Origin: Luteibacter anthropi | GTDB lineage: Bacteria; Pseudomonadota; Gammaproteobacteria; Xanthomonadales; Rhodanobacteraceae | DNA length: 64,000 bases | Assembly (NCBI RefSeq): GCF_011759365.1 | Contig: NZ_JAARLZ010000010.1 | Location: forward strand, 62,001 to 126,000 | Direction: 5' to 3' | Part shown: positions 44,395-53,799 of the stretch, piece after piece | Layout: every line of letters starts with the position of its first letter | Position numbering within the stretch: position 1 is the stretch's first letter | Position numbers and translations under genes: made by a program | The notes under the pieces: model-generated | The model's database searches: none | The model's input: the letters and a program-made list of their open reading frames with translations, nothing else | What the model was told of the DNA's origin: nothing

Positions 44395-44742
44395 TTAAGG
44401 GACAGGCGGCTTATCCACGGCGTGCTGTTCGACAATCTTGTCGACGCGCCAGCGAATGGCCGAGGCGTCGGCGGGCGGATTCTTCACGACGACTTCGGTG
44501 ATCTTGAGCAGATACTCATGACCCGCCTGCCACTGGAAGTTGTCGATGGGAGCGTAGTTGAGCTGCCAGGGTTCGTTCGGCTGTTCGCGGTACTGAAGGC
44601 ATTCGGTCTTCATCACACCCGTGGAACACGGGGCTTTCTGGGCCGCCACGTAGATCAGGCGCGAGCGTGAGCCGTGCTCGCCGGAGGTGGTGGCACAGGC
44701 GGCCAGTGAGAGAGCAGCGGCAGTGACGAAGGCAAGGCGCAT
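44395..44742 (-). CDS. DUF4377 lipoprotein
   Basis: 115 residues from the ATG at 44742 with a lipobox (LSLAACATT). The rest follows DUF4377: VAAQKAPCSTGVMKTECLQY, then GHEYLLKITEVVVKNPPADA and a final IRWRVDKIVEQHAVDK. Two cysteines (PCSTG, TECLQ) probably pair. Function unknown. The longer open frame upstream reads through the REP repeat and is not part of the gene. Confidence 0.85.
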   Translation of the reverse strand: MRLAFVTAAALSLAACATTSGEHGSRSRLIYVAAQKAPCSTGVMKTECLQYREQPNEPWQLNYAPIDNFQWQAGHEYLLKITEVVVKNPPADASAIRWRVDKIVEQHAVDKPPVP

Positions 44743-44816
44743 GACGGAATTCCTGGAGTGTTGCGCCGATTCATAACACAACCCAGGTGACGCGCCCGCC
44801 AACGCCGGCTTCTTTT

Positions 44817-44902
44817 GTAGGAGCGCGCCTTGCGCGCGACCATTCAAGGCGATGAGTTCAAGATTTTCGCGACAACCGGTCGCGCGCAAGGCGCGCTCCT
44901 AC
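44817..44902. repeat. REP-like palindrome, copy 3
   Basis: Arms GTAGGAGCGCGCCTTGCGCG and reverse complement, centre about 40 bases. Lies between the DUF4377 lipoprotein and the aceE terminator. Confidence 0.95.
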
Positions 44903-44910
44903 AAAAGGCG

Positions 44911-44947
44911 GAACGAAGAAGGCCGGGGTTTCCCCCGGCCTTTTCGT
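44911..44947 (-). terminator. Terminator of aceE
   Basis: Stem AAGGCCGGGG with CCCCGGCCTT (4-base loop), extended outward by GAACGAA pairing with TTCGTTC with one bulge. It lies 19 bases after the aceE stop. Confidence 0.75.
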
Positions 44948-44965
44948 TCCTCACCTTCCGACGGA

Positions 44966-47659
44966 TCAGACCGTCATCGGGTTGGGCTTGTCCATGTCGA
45001 GCTTGTATTCCTTGATCGCGCGGCTGACGTCCTTCGCGTTGACCTTGCCGTCCTTCGCGAGGGCAGCCAGGGCAGCGTGGGCGATCCAGTAACGATCGAC
45101 CTCGAAGTGCGAGCGCAGGTTGGCGCGGGTGTCGCTGCGGCCGTAGCCGTCGGTGCCCAGCACGGTGTAGCGCATGCCGTCCGGCATGAACGCACGCACC
45201 TGGTCGGCCAGCTCGCGCACGTAGTCGGTGGCGGCGATGGCCGGGCCCTGGCGATCGGCGAGCAGGCCGGTGATGTACGGCACGCGCTGCGGCGATTCCG
45301 GATGCAGACGGTTCCAGCGCTCGGCATCGAAGCCTTCGCGACGTACTTCGGAGAAGCTCGGCACCGACCAGATGTCGGCGGAGACGCCGAAATCCTTCTC
45401 AAGCAGCTCGGCAGCGGCGATGACTTCGCGCAGGATCGTGCCCGCACCCATCAGCTGCACGCGCGGCTCGTTCTTCTTCGGCTTGCCGGCGTCCTTGAAC
45501 AGGTACATGCCCTTGACGATGCCTTCCTCGCTGCCCTTCGGCAGGTCGGGGTGGGCATAGTTCTCGTTCATGACCGTGATGTAGTAGTAGACGTCTTCCT
45601 GCTCCTGCATCATGCGGCGGGTGCCATCCTGCAGGATGACGGCCAGCTCGTAGGAGAAGGTGGGGTCGTACGACACCACGTTCGGGATCGCGCCGGAGAG
45701 CAGGTGCGAGTGACCGTCTTCGTGCTGCAGGCCTTCACCGTTGAGCGTGGTGCGACCCGAGGTGCCGCCGATGAGGAAGCCGCGCGCGCGCATGTCGCCG
45801 GCAGCCCAGCAGAGGTCGCCGATGCGCTGGAAGCCGAACATCGAGTAGTAGATGAAGAACGGCAGCATCGGGGTGTTGCTGATGCTGTAGCTGGTGGCAG
45901 CCGCCAGCCAGGCGCTCATGCCGCCGGCTTCGCTGATGCCTTCCTGCAGCACCTGGCCCTTCTGGTCTTCACGGTAGTAAAGCAGCTGGTCGGCGTCCTG
46001 CGGGCGGTACTTCTGGCCAAACGGCGCGTAGATGCCGATCTGACGGAACATGCCTTCCATGCCGAAGGTGCGGGCCTCGTCGGCCACGATGGGCACGATG
46101 CGGGGGCCGAGCTCCTTGTCGCGCAGCATGAGGTTCATGCCACGGACCAGGGCCATGGTGGTGGAGATTTCGCGATCGCCCGTGCCCTTGGTGATCTGCT
46201 CGAAGGCTTCGAGCGAGGGGGCCTGGAACGACGTGTCGGACTTGCGACGACGCTGCGGCAGCGAACCGCCGAGCGCGCGACGGCGCTCGAGCATGTACTG
46301 CACTTCCTCGGAGTCCTTGCCCGGGTGGTAGTACGGCACTTCGTCGAGCTTGTCGTCGGGCACCGGGATGTTGAAGCGGTCGCGGAAGGCGCGGATCGCG
46401 TCGGTGTCCATCTTCTTCTGGTTGTGCGCCGGGTTCTGCGATTCACCGGCGGCGCCCATGCCGTAGCCCTTCACCGTCTTGGCGAGGATCACGGTGGGCA
46501 TGCCCTTGGTGTTCACGGCCGCGTGGTAGGCCGCGTAGACCTTGTGCGGATCGTGGCCACCGCGGTTGAGGCGCCAGATGTCGTCGTCGGACATGTTGGC
46601 GACCAGCGCGGCGGTTTCCGGGTACTTGCCGAAGAACTTCTCGCGCGTGTACGCGCCGCCGAAGGCCTTGCACGCCTGGTATTCGCCGTCCACGGTTTCC
46701 ATCATGAGCTGGCGCAGTTTGCCCGTGGTGTCGCGGGCCAGGAGCGGATCCCAGTAGCTGCCCCAGGCGACCTTGATGGCATTCCAGCCGGCGCCACGGA
46801 ACACGCCTTCCAGTTCCTGGATGATCTTGCCGTTGCCACGCACCGGGCCGTCGAGGCGCTGCAGGTTGCAATTGATGACGAAGATGAGGTTGTCGAGGCC
46901 TTCGCGGCCGGCCAGGGAGATCGCACCCAGCGATTCCGGCTCGTCCGACTCGCCGTCGCCCATGAAGCACCAGATCTTGCGATCGGTCTTCGGCATCAGG
47001 CCGCGGTGTTCGAGGTACTTCCAGAACTGGGCCTGGTAGATCGCCTGGATGGGGCCGAGGCCCATCGAGACGGTGGGCACCTGCCAGTAGTCCGGCATGA
47101 GCCAGGGATGCGGGTACGAGGACAGGCCACGGCCCTTGCCTTCCACTTCCATGCGGAAGAGGTCGAGCTGGTCTTCGCCGATGCGGCCTTCCAGGAACGA
47201 GCGGGCGTAGACGCCCGGCGCCGAATGGCCCTGGTGGAACACCAGGTCGCCCGGGTGCTCGGCGCTGGGAGCGCGCCAGAAATGGTTGAAGCCCACGTCG
47301 TACAGGGTGGCCGACGAGGCGAAGCTGGAAATGTGGCCGCCGAGGTCGCCGGGCTTGCGGTTGGCGCGCACGACGGTGGCCAGGGCATTCCAGCGGATCA
47401 GCGAGCGGATGCGCCATTCGATGGCCGCATCACCCGGGCTGCGCGCTTCCATGTGCGGCGGGATGGTGTTGACGTACTCCGTGGTCGGGGCAAACGGCAG
47501 GTAGCCGCCGGCACGACGGGTGGAGTCGACCATGCGCTCAAGCAGGTAGTGAGCGCGCTCGGTGCCATCGTGATTGATGACGGCGTTGAGCGACTCGACC
47601 CATTCACGGGTCTCGGTGGGGTCGAGGTCCTGGTTGAGGATATCGTCGATCTGGTCCAT
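44966..47659 (-). CDS. aceE: Pyruvate dehydrogenase E1 component (homodimeric)
   Basis: 897 residues, the usual size of AceE. Decarboxylates pyruvate with thiamine diphosphate and passes the acetyl group to E2 lipoyl domains. Conserved blocks: NRKPGDLGGHISSFASSATL, thiamine motif CFMGDGESDEPESLGAISLA, LTGGTSGRTTLNGEGLQHED-type region (reads IGGTSGRTTLNGEGLQHEDG), and YVRELADQVRAFMPDGMRYT. Stands alone here, without aceF next to it. Confidence 0.98.
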   Translation of the reverse strand: MDQIDDILNQDLDPTETREWVESLNAVINHDGTERAHYLLERMVDSTRRAGGYLPFAPTTEYVNTIPPHMEARSPGDAAIEWRIRSLIRWNALATVVRANRKPGDLGGHISSFASSATLYDVGFNHFWRAPSAEHPGDLVFHQGHSAPGVYARSFLEGRIGEDQLDLFRMEVEGKGRGLSSYPHPWLMPDYWQVPTVSMGLGPIQAIYQAQFWKYLEHRGLMPKTDRKIWCFMGDGESDEPESLGAISLAGREGLDNLIFVINCNLQRLDGPVRGNGKIIQELEGVFRGAGWNAIKVAWGSYWDPLLARDTTGKLRQLMMETVDGEYQACKAFGGAYTREKFFGKYPETAALVANMSDDDIWRLNRGGHDPHKVYAAYHAAVNTKGMPTVILAKTVKGYGMGAAGESQNPAHNQKKMDTDAIRAFRDRFNIPVPDDKLDEVPYYHPGKDSEEVQYMLERRRALGGSLPQRRRKSDTSFQAPSLEAFEQITKGTGDREISTTMALVRGMNLMLRDKELGPRIVPIVADEARTFGMEGMFRQIGIYAPFGQKYRPQDADQLLYYREDQKGQVLQEGISEAGGMSAWLAAATSYSISNTPMLPFFIYYSMFGFQRIGDLCWAAGDMRARGFLIGGTSGRTTLNGEGLQHEDGHSHLLSGAIPNVVSYDPTFSYELAVILQDGTRRMMQEQEDVYYYITVMNENYAHPDLPKGSEEGIVKGMYLFKDAGKPKKNEPRVQLMGAGTILREVIAAAELLEKDFGVSADIWSVPSFSEVRREGFDAERWNRLHPESPQRVPYITGLLADRQGPAIAATDYVRELADQVRAFMPDGMRYTVLGTDGYGRSDTRANLRSHFEVDRYWIAHAALAALAKDGKVNAKDVSRAIKEYKLDMDKPNPMTV

Positions 47660-47791
47660 GGATGCTCCGCTCGCGCATGACGCGCGCTCATGGTGACTGG
47701 AGGAGCCCGCTTGGGGTGGCGGGAAACCTGCTGATGATACTCCAAGCTTTCGGCATACGCGGCCGTACGGCCCATTTGTATCGATTTAACT

Positions 47792-47877
47792 GTAGGAGCG
47801 CGCCTTGCGCGCGACCGGGGGTGCGGCAACCGTGGATGGTTACCTCATGCCCGGTCGCGCGCAAGGCGCGCTCCTAC
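47792..47877. repeat. REP-like palindrome, copy 4
   Basis: Arms GTAGGAGCGCGCCTTGCGCG plus CGACCGG and the reverse complement, with a centre of about 32 bases. Between aceE and maeB. Confidence 0.95.
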
Positions 47878-47893
47878 AGAAAGAGCCCTGGCT

Positions 47894-50185
47894 TCAGGAC
47901 CTTGGCTTGGAACCCGCGCGGATCTGGGCCTCGACACAGGCAACCGAGGTCATGTTCACCACCCGGCGGACCGTGGCCTGCGGGGTGAGGATGTGGGCCG
48001 GCTTGGCCACGCCCATGAGGATCGGACCGATGACCACGCCGTCGCAGAGCACGCGGATCATGTTGTAGGCCGTGTTGGCCGCGTCCAGGTTCGGGAACAC
48101 GAAGACGTTGGCCTCGCCCTCCAGGCGCGAGTTCGGGAAGATCCGCTCGCGCAGTTCCGGGGTGAGGGCCACGTCGGCCTGCATCTCGCCCTCCACTTCC
48201 AGCTTGGGCACCTTCTGGCGGATGAGCTTCAGCGCCTCGCGCATCTTCCGCGAGCTGGGCGTCTCACGGCCGCCGAAATTCGAGTTCGACAGCAGAGCGA
48301 TCTTCGGCTGCACGCCGAACAGCTTCAGGCGGATGGAGGCCTGCAGCGTGGCCTCGGCGATCTGCTCGGCCGTGGGGTCGTCCTGCACATAGGTGTCGAG
48401 GAAGAAGAACGTGCCCTTTTCCGTGGACACCGCCGCCATGGCGGAAGCCTCGGCCACGCCGTCGTCCAGGCCGATGATGTCGCGGATGTATTCCAGCTTG
48501 CTGTGGTAGGTGCCCACCAGGCCGCAGATCATCGCGTCGGCTTCGCCGCGCTGGACCATGAGGGCGGCGATCACCGACGGACGCGAGCGCACCACGGCCT
48601 TGGCCGAGGCCGGCGTGACGCCACGGCGCTCCATGATGGAGTGGTACAGGCGCCAGTAGTCTTCGAAACGAGGGTCGGAGTGGATGTTGCACAGCTCGAA
48701 ATCGACACCGGCCTTCAGGCGCAGGCCGGCGCGGGTGATGCGCTTCTCGATGACATCCGGGCGGCCCACCAGGATCGGCCGGGCCAGGCCTTCGTCCACC
48801 ACGGTCTGCACGGCGCGCAGCACGGTGTCTTCCTCGCCCTCGGCGTAAACCACCCGCTTGGGGTCGGCCTTGGCGCGGTCGAACACCGGCTTCATGAGCA
48901 GGCCCGTGCGGAACACGAAGCCCGTGAGCTCTTCGACGTAAGCCGGGAAATCCTCGATGGGACGGGCAGCCACGCCCGAATCCATCGCCGCGCGGGCAAT
49001 GGCCGGCGGCAACTGGATCACCAGGCGCGGGTCGAACGGCTGCGGAATGAGGTACTCCGGACCGAAGCTCGGCGGCTTGCCACCGTAGGCACGCGCGCTC
49101 ACGTCGGACGCTTCGCGGCGGGCCAGCTCGGCGATGGCCTTCACGCAGGCCACCTTCATGGCCTCGTTGATCACCGACGCGCCGACATCCAGCGCACCGC
49201 GGAACAGGTACGGGAAGCACAGGGCGTTGTTGACCTGGTTCGGGTAATCCGAGCGGCCCGTCGCCATGATGCAGTCCGGGCGCACGGCCTTGGCGTCTTC
49301 CGGCAGGATTTCCGGGTTGGGATTGGCCAGCGCGAAGATGATCGGACGGTCGGCCATGGTGGCCACCATCTCAGGCTTCAGGATGCCGCCGGCGGACAGG
49401 CCCAGGAAGATATCGGCGCCTTCGACGATCTCGGCCAGCGTGCGCTTGTCGGTATCGCGTGCGTAACGTTGCTTGTCGGGATCGAGATCGGTGCGACCGG
49501 AATGCAGCACACCGTCGCGGTCGAAGGCGAGGATGTTTTCCTTCTTCATGCCCAGGGTCACGAGCATGTCCACGCAGGAAATGCCTGCCGCGCCCATGCC
49601 GGTGGTGGCGAGCTTGACGTCTTCGATCTTCTTGCCGGTGACCAGCAGCGCATTGATGACGGCCGCACCGACGATGATCGCCGTGCCGTGCTGGTCGTCG
49701 TGGAAGACGGGGATCTTCATCCGCTCGCGCAGCTTGCGCTCCACGACGAAGCACTCCGGTGCCTTGATGTCTTCGAGGTTGATGCCGCCGAAGGTGGGTT
49801 CGAGGCTGGCGATGATCTCCACCAGCTTGTCCGGATCGGTTTCGTTGATCTCGATGTCGAACACATCGATGCCGGCGAACTTCTGGAACAGCACGCCCTT
49901 GCCTTCCATCACCGGCTTGCTGGCGAGCGCACCGATGTTGCCCAGGCCGAGCACGGCGGTGCCGTTGGAAATCACGGCGACGAGATTGGAACGCGCGGTG
50001 AGTTCGGCGGCGGTCTGCGGATCGGCGACGATCGCATCGCACGCGGCGGCAACGCCCGGCGAATACGCAAGCGACAGATCGCGCTGGGTCAGCAGCGACG
50101 TGGTCGGCGTGACCTTGATCTTGCCCGGGCGGGGAAGGCGGTGGTACTCGAGGGCGGCTTGCCTCAGTTCCTCGGAAATGGCCAT
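47894..50185 (-). CDS. maeB: NADP-dependent malic enzyme with phosphotransacetylase-like C-terminal domain
   Basis: 763 residues, typical of MaeB. Residues about 1-430: malic enzyme part ([43 protein letters not shown](P) site [20 protein letters not shown]). Residues about 430-763: Pta-like regulatory domain ([40 protein letters not shown]). Converts malate to pyruvate with NADP; the C-terminal part senses acetyl-CoA in E. coli. Confidence 0.97.
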   Translation of the reverse strand: MAISEELRQAALEYHRLPRPGKIKVTPTTSLLTQRDLSLAYSPGVAAACDAIVADPQTAAELTARSNLVAVISNGTAVLGLGNIGALASKPVMEGKGVLFQKFAGIDVFDIEINETDPDKLVEIIASLEPTFGGINLEDIKAPECFVVERKLRERMKIPVFHDDQHGTAIIVGAAVINALLVTGKKIEDVKLATTGMGAAGISCVDMLVTLGMKKENILAFDRDGVLHSGRTDLDPDKQRYARDTDKRTLAEIVEGADIFLGLSAGGILKPEMVATMADRPIIFALANPNPEILPEDAKAVRPDCIMATGRSDYPNQVNNALCFPYLFRGALDVGASVINEAMKVACVKAIAELARREASDVSARAYGGKPPSFGPEYLIPQPFDPRLVIQLPPAIARAAMDSGVAARPIEDFPAYVEELTGFVFRTGLLMKPVFDRAKADPKRVVYAEGEEDTVLRAVQTVVDEGLARPILVGRPDVIEKRITRAGLRLKAGVDFELCNIHSDPRFEDYWRLYHSIMERRGVTPASAKAVVRSRPSVIAALMVQRGEADAMICGLVGTYHSKLEYIRDIIGLDDGVAEASAMAAVSTEKGTFFFLDTYVQDDPTAEQIAEATLQASIRLKLFGVQPKIALLSNSNFGGRETPSSRKMREALKLIRQKVPKLEVEGEMQADVALTPELRERIFPNSRLEGEANVFVFPNLDAANTAYNMIRVLCDGVVIGPILMGVAKPAHILTPQATVRRVVNMTSVACVEAQIRAGSKPRS

Positions 50186-50413
50186 GGGATCCTGCGGGAT
50201 GTAATGGGAAAAAGGAAAAGTGGGGTTGCGGCCCGTCGCCGCGCGATATAGGGATCCATGTTAGCACCGGGGCGGGCGCTCTCCGCCGCTCCGGTGTGAT
50301 CCATTGCGACCGGCTGTGATAGGCAAAACCTACGTAGCGACGCAGGCACGAACGACCGCGCCCGGCCATGCGCCTGCGTACGCTCGAAAGCCCTCTTTTC
50401 ATGGAGGCTTTCC
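50186..50413. promoter_or_regulatory. Divergent promoter region of maeB and the pseudo-metallopeptidase
   Basis: 228 bases with no gene. The plus side ends in GGAGGC before the ATG at 50414. No palindrome of note. Confidence 0.4.
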
Positions 50414-52222
50414 ATGCCCCTGCTTGCACTTGCCCTGTCCACCGCGCTTACGACGCCACCCGATCCCGAAGCGCTTCGCGCAGCCCTTTCCGCGGTGCCG
50501 ACGAACGGCTCCGACGGCGTGGATATCGACCTGCCGTTGAGCAATGGCGGGCTTTCGCCCTTCCACCTGGTCGATTCGCGCAGCCTTCCGGCCAGCCTGA
50601 TGCGCCGGTATCCCGGCCTGCGCAGTTTTCGCGGTCATGACGCGACGGGACGCAGCGCACGGCTCGACGTGTCCCGGAGTGCCACGCACCTGAGCCTCCG
50701 CGATGGAAACGACACGTGGACCCTGCGTTTGAACGGTCATGATGTGAGCGGAAGCACGCCCGTGCCGCCCCGGCATTCCTTATCAATCAACTCGCCCCTG
50801 ATCGCAACGCGTCCATCCCGGCAACATCCATTCAATGGTGCGACGCACCATGATTTTCGTATCGCCGTTGCATCGACGAGTCGTCGCACGGCGAAGTTCG
50901 GCGGCACCGTGGAAGGCGGTCTTGTCGCGGCCGCACATGAGGTGAACAGGGCCAACGACATCCTCGAAACGGATTTCGGTGTCCACCTGACACTCGCGGC
51001 ACGTAACGACCGCCTCATCCTGACCCGGCCGGAAGACGATCCGTTCGAGGCCTCGGAACCAGGGCCGGCGTCGGTCGAATTCATCAATCGCCGGATCGGC
51101 GAGAGCGCATACGACATCGGCCATACGCTGACTGACATCTTCGGTGGCTACAGTGAAACCGGCACATCATGCAGCAACGATCTCTCGGCCGACTTCCACG
51201 CCACGCACAAGGCAGCAGGCTGGAGCGGACACGCGCATCCGGATACAGAACCCTACGCGCAGGATTTCATGCTCCACGTCCTGGGCTCGCAATTGGGCGC
51301 ATGGCCCACGGCAAATGGCTGCATACGCTTCACTCTGGACGATCGGGCCTTCGAACCGGGCAGCGGCAGCACGGCCATGGGCTACGCACCGACACGCTGC
51401 GGCGGCGAGGCACAATGGCTGCAACCGCGTTCCGACGCCTATTTCCACGCGGCGAATATCGCTCAGGTGCGTTCCTGGCTGGCATCACGCGGTGGAAGCT
51501 GCGCGCGCAAGCGTCTGGGCAAGGCCAGTGCGCCATGGATCGACCCGGCATCCGTTGCCGAGGAAGCCGTCATTCCCGCACGCACGCCGTTCCTGCTGGA
51601 TGCACGGGTATTTCCCGGCGAACCGGGCAGGCGACTGACTTACACCTGGGAGCAGATGGATGCCGGGCCGGAGCAGAAAGGCGCGCTGAAGGACGACGGC
51701 CAGGGGCCGCTGTTTCGCTCGATGCCACCGGCCACTACGTCACAACGGATCTTTCCCCGGCTCGCCGCCCTGCTGGGCCGCGAAGATGCGGCCCCGGGCG
51801 AGGCGTTACCCACAACGAACCGGCTGCTGAATTTCCGGCTCACCGTACGTGACAACGGCGGCGATGACGCGACCACTGCGCACGCAGACCGGCGTCTGCG
51901 CGTCGTGGATACCGGCCGGCCGTTTTCCATGACGATGCCGGCAGCCGCGACGCGACTCGCACCGGGTGCATCCCTGGCGGTGCGATGGGATGTCGCCGGT
52001 ACGACACAGCCACCGATTTCCTGTCACTTTCTCGATGTGCATCTATCCGTGGACGGCGGCGAGACATGGCCTTACGAACTCGCCCGCGACGAACGCAACG
52101 ACGGCGAGGCGACACTCGACCTTCCCAACGAGGTGCCTCCCACGGACAAGGGCCGCCTGCGCATCCGCTGCGACTGGCGACCGTTCTTCGCTGTTTCGCC
52201 GGGGGATTTCAGTATCGGGTAA
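50414..52222 (+). CDS. Metallopeptidase-like (M12-type) exported protein with a destroyed zinc site
   Basis: 602 residues. A short hydrophobic start (PLLALALSTALTT) is probably a signal. The middle follows reprolysin-like M12 enzymes: DFRIAVASTSRRTAKFGGTV, AYDIGHTLTDIFGGY, then FEPGSGSTAMGYAP (the Met-turn) and SDAYFHAANIAQVR. The expected HExxHxxGxxH reads HVLGSQLGAWP: His288 is kept, but Glu is Val289, and the second and third His are Ser292 and Pro298. The C-terminal part is beta-sandwich-like (SLAVRWDVAGTTQPPISCHF). It should not be a protease; a binding or inhibitory role is possible. Confidence 0.8.
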   Translation: MPLLALALSTALTTPPDPEALRAALSAVPTNGSDGVDIDLPLSNGGLSPFHLVDSRSLPASLMRRYPGLRSFRGHDATGRSARLDVSRSATHLSLRDGNDTWTLRLNGHDVSGSTPVPPRHSLSINSPLIATRPSRQHPFNGATHHDFRIAVASTSRRTAKFGGTVEGGLVAAAHEVNRANDILETDFGVHLTLAARNDRLILTRPEDDPFEASEPGPASVEFINRRIGESAYDIGHTLTDIFGGYSETGTSCSNDLSADFHATHKAAGWSGHAHPDTEPYAQDFMLHVLGSQLGAWPTANGCIRFTLDDRAFEPGSGSTAMGYAPTRCGGEAQWLQPRSDAYFHAANIAQVRSWLASRGGSCARKRLGKASAPWIDPASVAEEAVIPARTPFLLDARVFPGEPGRRLTYTWEQMDAGPEQKGALKDDGQGPLFRSMPPATTSQRIFPRLAALLGREDAAPGEALPTTNRLLNFRLTVRDNGGDDATTAHADRRLRVVDTGRPFSMTMPAAATRLAPGASLAVRWDVAGTTQPPISCHFLDVHLSVDGGETWPYELARDERNDGEATLDLPNEVPPTDKGRLRIRCDWRPFFAVSPGDFSIG

Positions 52223-52229
52223 CGCGCGT

Positions 52230-53510
52230 CTACAGGCCGAGCGAGATTTCCTCGGCCTCTACTCTCGCCATGTGAATGTGATTCACGAACAGCGAAAAGG
52301 CCAGCTTGCCGGCCAGTCCATGCACGTGCTGCATCCACGGCGGCAGATAGCGCGGCGGTGCGATGTCACCGTTCGCGAAATGCGCTTCGAGACTCATCAC
52401 GTCGTGCAGTGCCAGCTTGCCCGCAAACAGGTTGCGTAGCAGGTCCAGCCTGCGCTGGCGCAGGGCCCAGCGGAAGAACGTATGCACCGCGAGCAGGCCG
52501 GTCAGGTAGACGTTGTCCTTCGCAAAGGCCGAGCCACCGGTGAGCGGCACGCCACGGAAGACGCGTTGCGCCGAATGGAAGCTGTCCGGCACGTTCTGCC
52601 CGCATTCGCGGAAATAGCGGAACACTTCGACGAAATCGGCGCCGTTCAGCGCCATGTCGATCGCGAGGATGCGCAGGCTGATGCGCTTCAGGCGCGAGAT
52701 GTCGATGGCGCCGGACATCAGCTCAGCGAACACGGCCAGGCCTTCCTGGGTTGCCGTGACACGGGGCGAGGTGCGGGCCAGCGAGGCCAGCACCGGCTGC
52801 TCGCGACCATTTAGCGCTGTCAGGGAGTGAACGAAGGCTTCGTGGGCCAGGAGCTGGTGGCGGTCGTACTCGGTGAAGCGGGCACCACCACGCAGGCGGA
52901 TGCGGGTCGCGCCGGCCGCGGCCTTGGCCGTGAGTTCCGGGTCCACTTCCACCGAGATGGTGCCGGGGGCGAAAAAGGCGTCCAGCTCGCGGGCCATGTC
53001 GCGCTGCAGCGATTCGGCCGGGATATTGCCTGCCGCGTCCTCGGTTTCGAGGTCGGCACCCAGTTCATCGGCAAGGTCGACGAAATAGCGCGCCGCGTCG
53101 AGGTTGCTGCGACTGCTACCCGGGATGGCGTCACCCGGCCGGCCGTACAGGAGGATGGAGGCATCGGTGACGCCATCGGTACCGGCCGCGTCCAGCATAT
53201 GGGTCGCGATGCGCCAGGACTCGGCTGTACGCCGCAGGTATTCGGCGATAGGGTGGTCTTCGCCGGCGTCCTTCTCGATGTCCTCCAGTTCCGCCCGGGT
53301 CTCGCCCAGTTCGGGGCGGTGGTAGCGGATTTCGGGCAGGGACAGCCGCCCGGCGCTGAATTCGGCAATCAGCCGCTCTTCGACCGAGGCCGGCCAGGAA
53401 ACGGTCGGCAGGATGCGGATATTGCGGACCGCCGCCAGCAGACGCTGGTCCAGGGCCGCAAAGCGGCGCATATCGGCGGAGAGAACAGCGGAGTCGGCCT
53501 TGGCGTGCAT
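52230..53510 (-). CDS. QEGLA-motif (DUF1704) metallopeptidase-like protein
   Basis: 426 residues from the ATG at 53510. Contains HEAFVHSLTALNG (an HExxxH zinc motif) and VTATQEGLAVFAELMSG, the hallmark of the group named flavohemoglobin-expression-modulating QEGLA proteins, related to eukaryotic MATCAP carboxypeptidases. N-terminal helices from about residue 10, ending LVNHIHM-like (FSLFVNHIHMARVEAEEISL). Substrate unknown. The open frame upstream of 53510 runs into REP repeats and is not coding. Confidence 0.88.
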   Translation of the reverse strand: MHAKADSAVLSADMRRFAALDQRLLAAVRNIRILPTVSWPASVEERLIAEFSAGRLSLPEIRYHRPELGETRAELEDIEKDAGEDHPIAEYLRRTAESWRIATHMLDAAGTDGVTDASILLYGRPGDAIPGSSRSNLDAARYFVDLADELGADLETEDAAGNIPAESLQRDMARELDAFFAPGTISVEVDPELTAKAAAGATRIRLRGGARFTEYDRHQLLAHEAFVHSLTALNGREQPVLASLARTSPRVTATQEGLAVFAELMSGAIDISRLKRISLRILAIDMALNGADFVEVFRYFRECGQNVPDSFHSAQRVFRGVPLTGGSAFAKDNVYLTGLLAVHTFFRWALRQRRLDLLRNLFAGKLALHDVMSLEAHFANGDIAPPRYLPPWMQHVHGLAGKLAFSLFVNHIHMARVEAEEISLGL

Positions 53511-53547
53511 GGGCCGGAGTATAAGCCCAGCCGGCAGGCCGGGCCTT

Positions 53548-53616
53548 GCAGGAGCGTGCTTCGCGCGCGACCGGCGGGTCGTGGCATGCCCGGTCGCGCG
53601 CAAGGCGCGCTCCTAC
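53548..53616. repeat. REP-like palindrome, copy 5 (first of a triple)
   Basis: Left arm diverged (GCAGGAGCGTGCTTCGCGCG), right arm canonical (CGCGCAAGGCGCGCTCCTAC), centre GGTCGTGGCATGCCC. Confidence 0.92.
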
Positions 53617-53629
53617 AAACCGGCGCCCT

Positions 53630-53698
53630 GTAGGAGCGCGCCTGCGCGCGACCGGTCGGGTCGAGGCATGCCAGGTCGCGCGCGAGGCGCGCTCCTAC
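53630..53698. repeat. REP-like palindrome, copy 6 (second of a triple)
   Basis: Arms GTAGGAGCGCGCCTGCGCGC and GCGCGCGAGGCGCGCTCCTA, centre CGGGTCGAGGCATGCC. Thirteen bases separate it from copy 5. Confidence 0.95.
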
Positions 53699-53712
53699 AA
53701 CCCAGCGCCCTT

Positions 53713-53781
53713 GTAGGAGCGCGCCTGCGCGCGACCGGTCGGGTCGTGGCATGCCAGGTCGCGCGCGAGGCGCGCTCCTAC
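53713..53781. repeat. REP-like palindrome, copy 7 (third of a triple)
   Basis: Same length as copy 6 and nearly identical (one change in the centre, CGGGTCGTGGCATGCC). Fourteen bases separate it from copy 6; spacer text CAACCCAGCGCCC resembles the spacer before copy 6. Confidence 0.95.
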
Positions 53782-53799
53782 AGGGAGAATCCGGTGGGC

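Noticed and set aside
44852-47680. Plus-strand open frame of 942 codons opposite aceE
   Set aside because: Antisense of a highly conserved AceE; its sequence is Val/His/Asp-rich in the way typical of shadow frames in high-GC DNA.
47993-50251. Plus-strand open frame of 752 codons opposite maeB
   Set aside because: Antisense of MaeB, which has all its family motifs; nothing recognisable in the plus frame.
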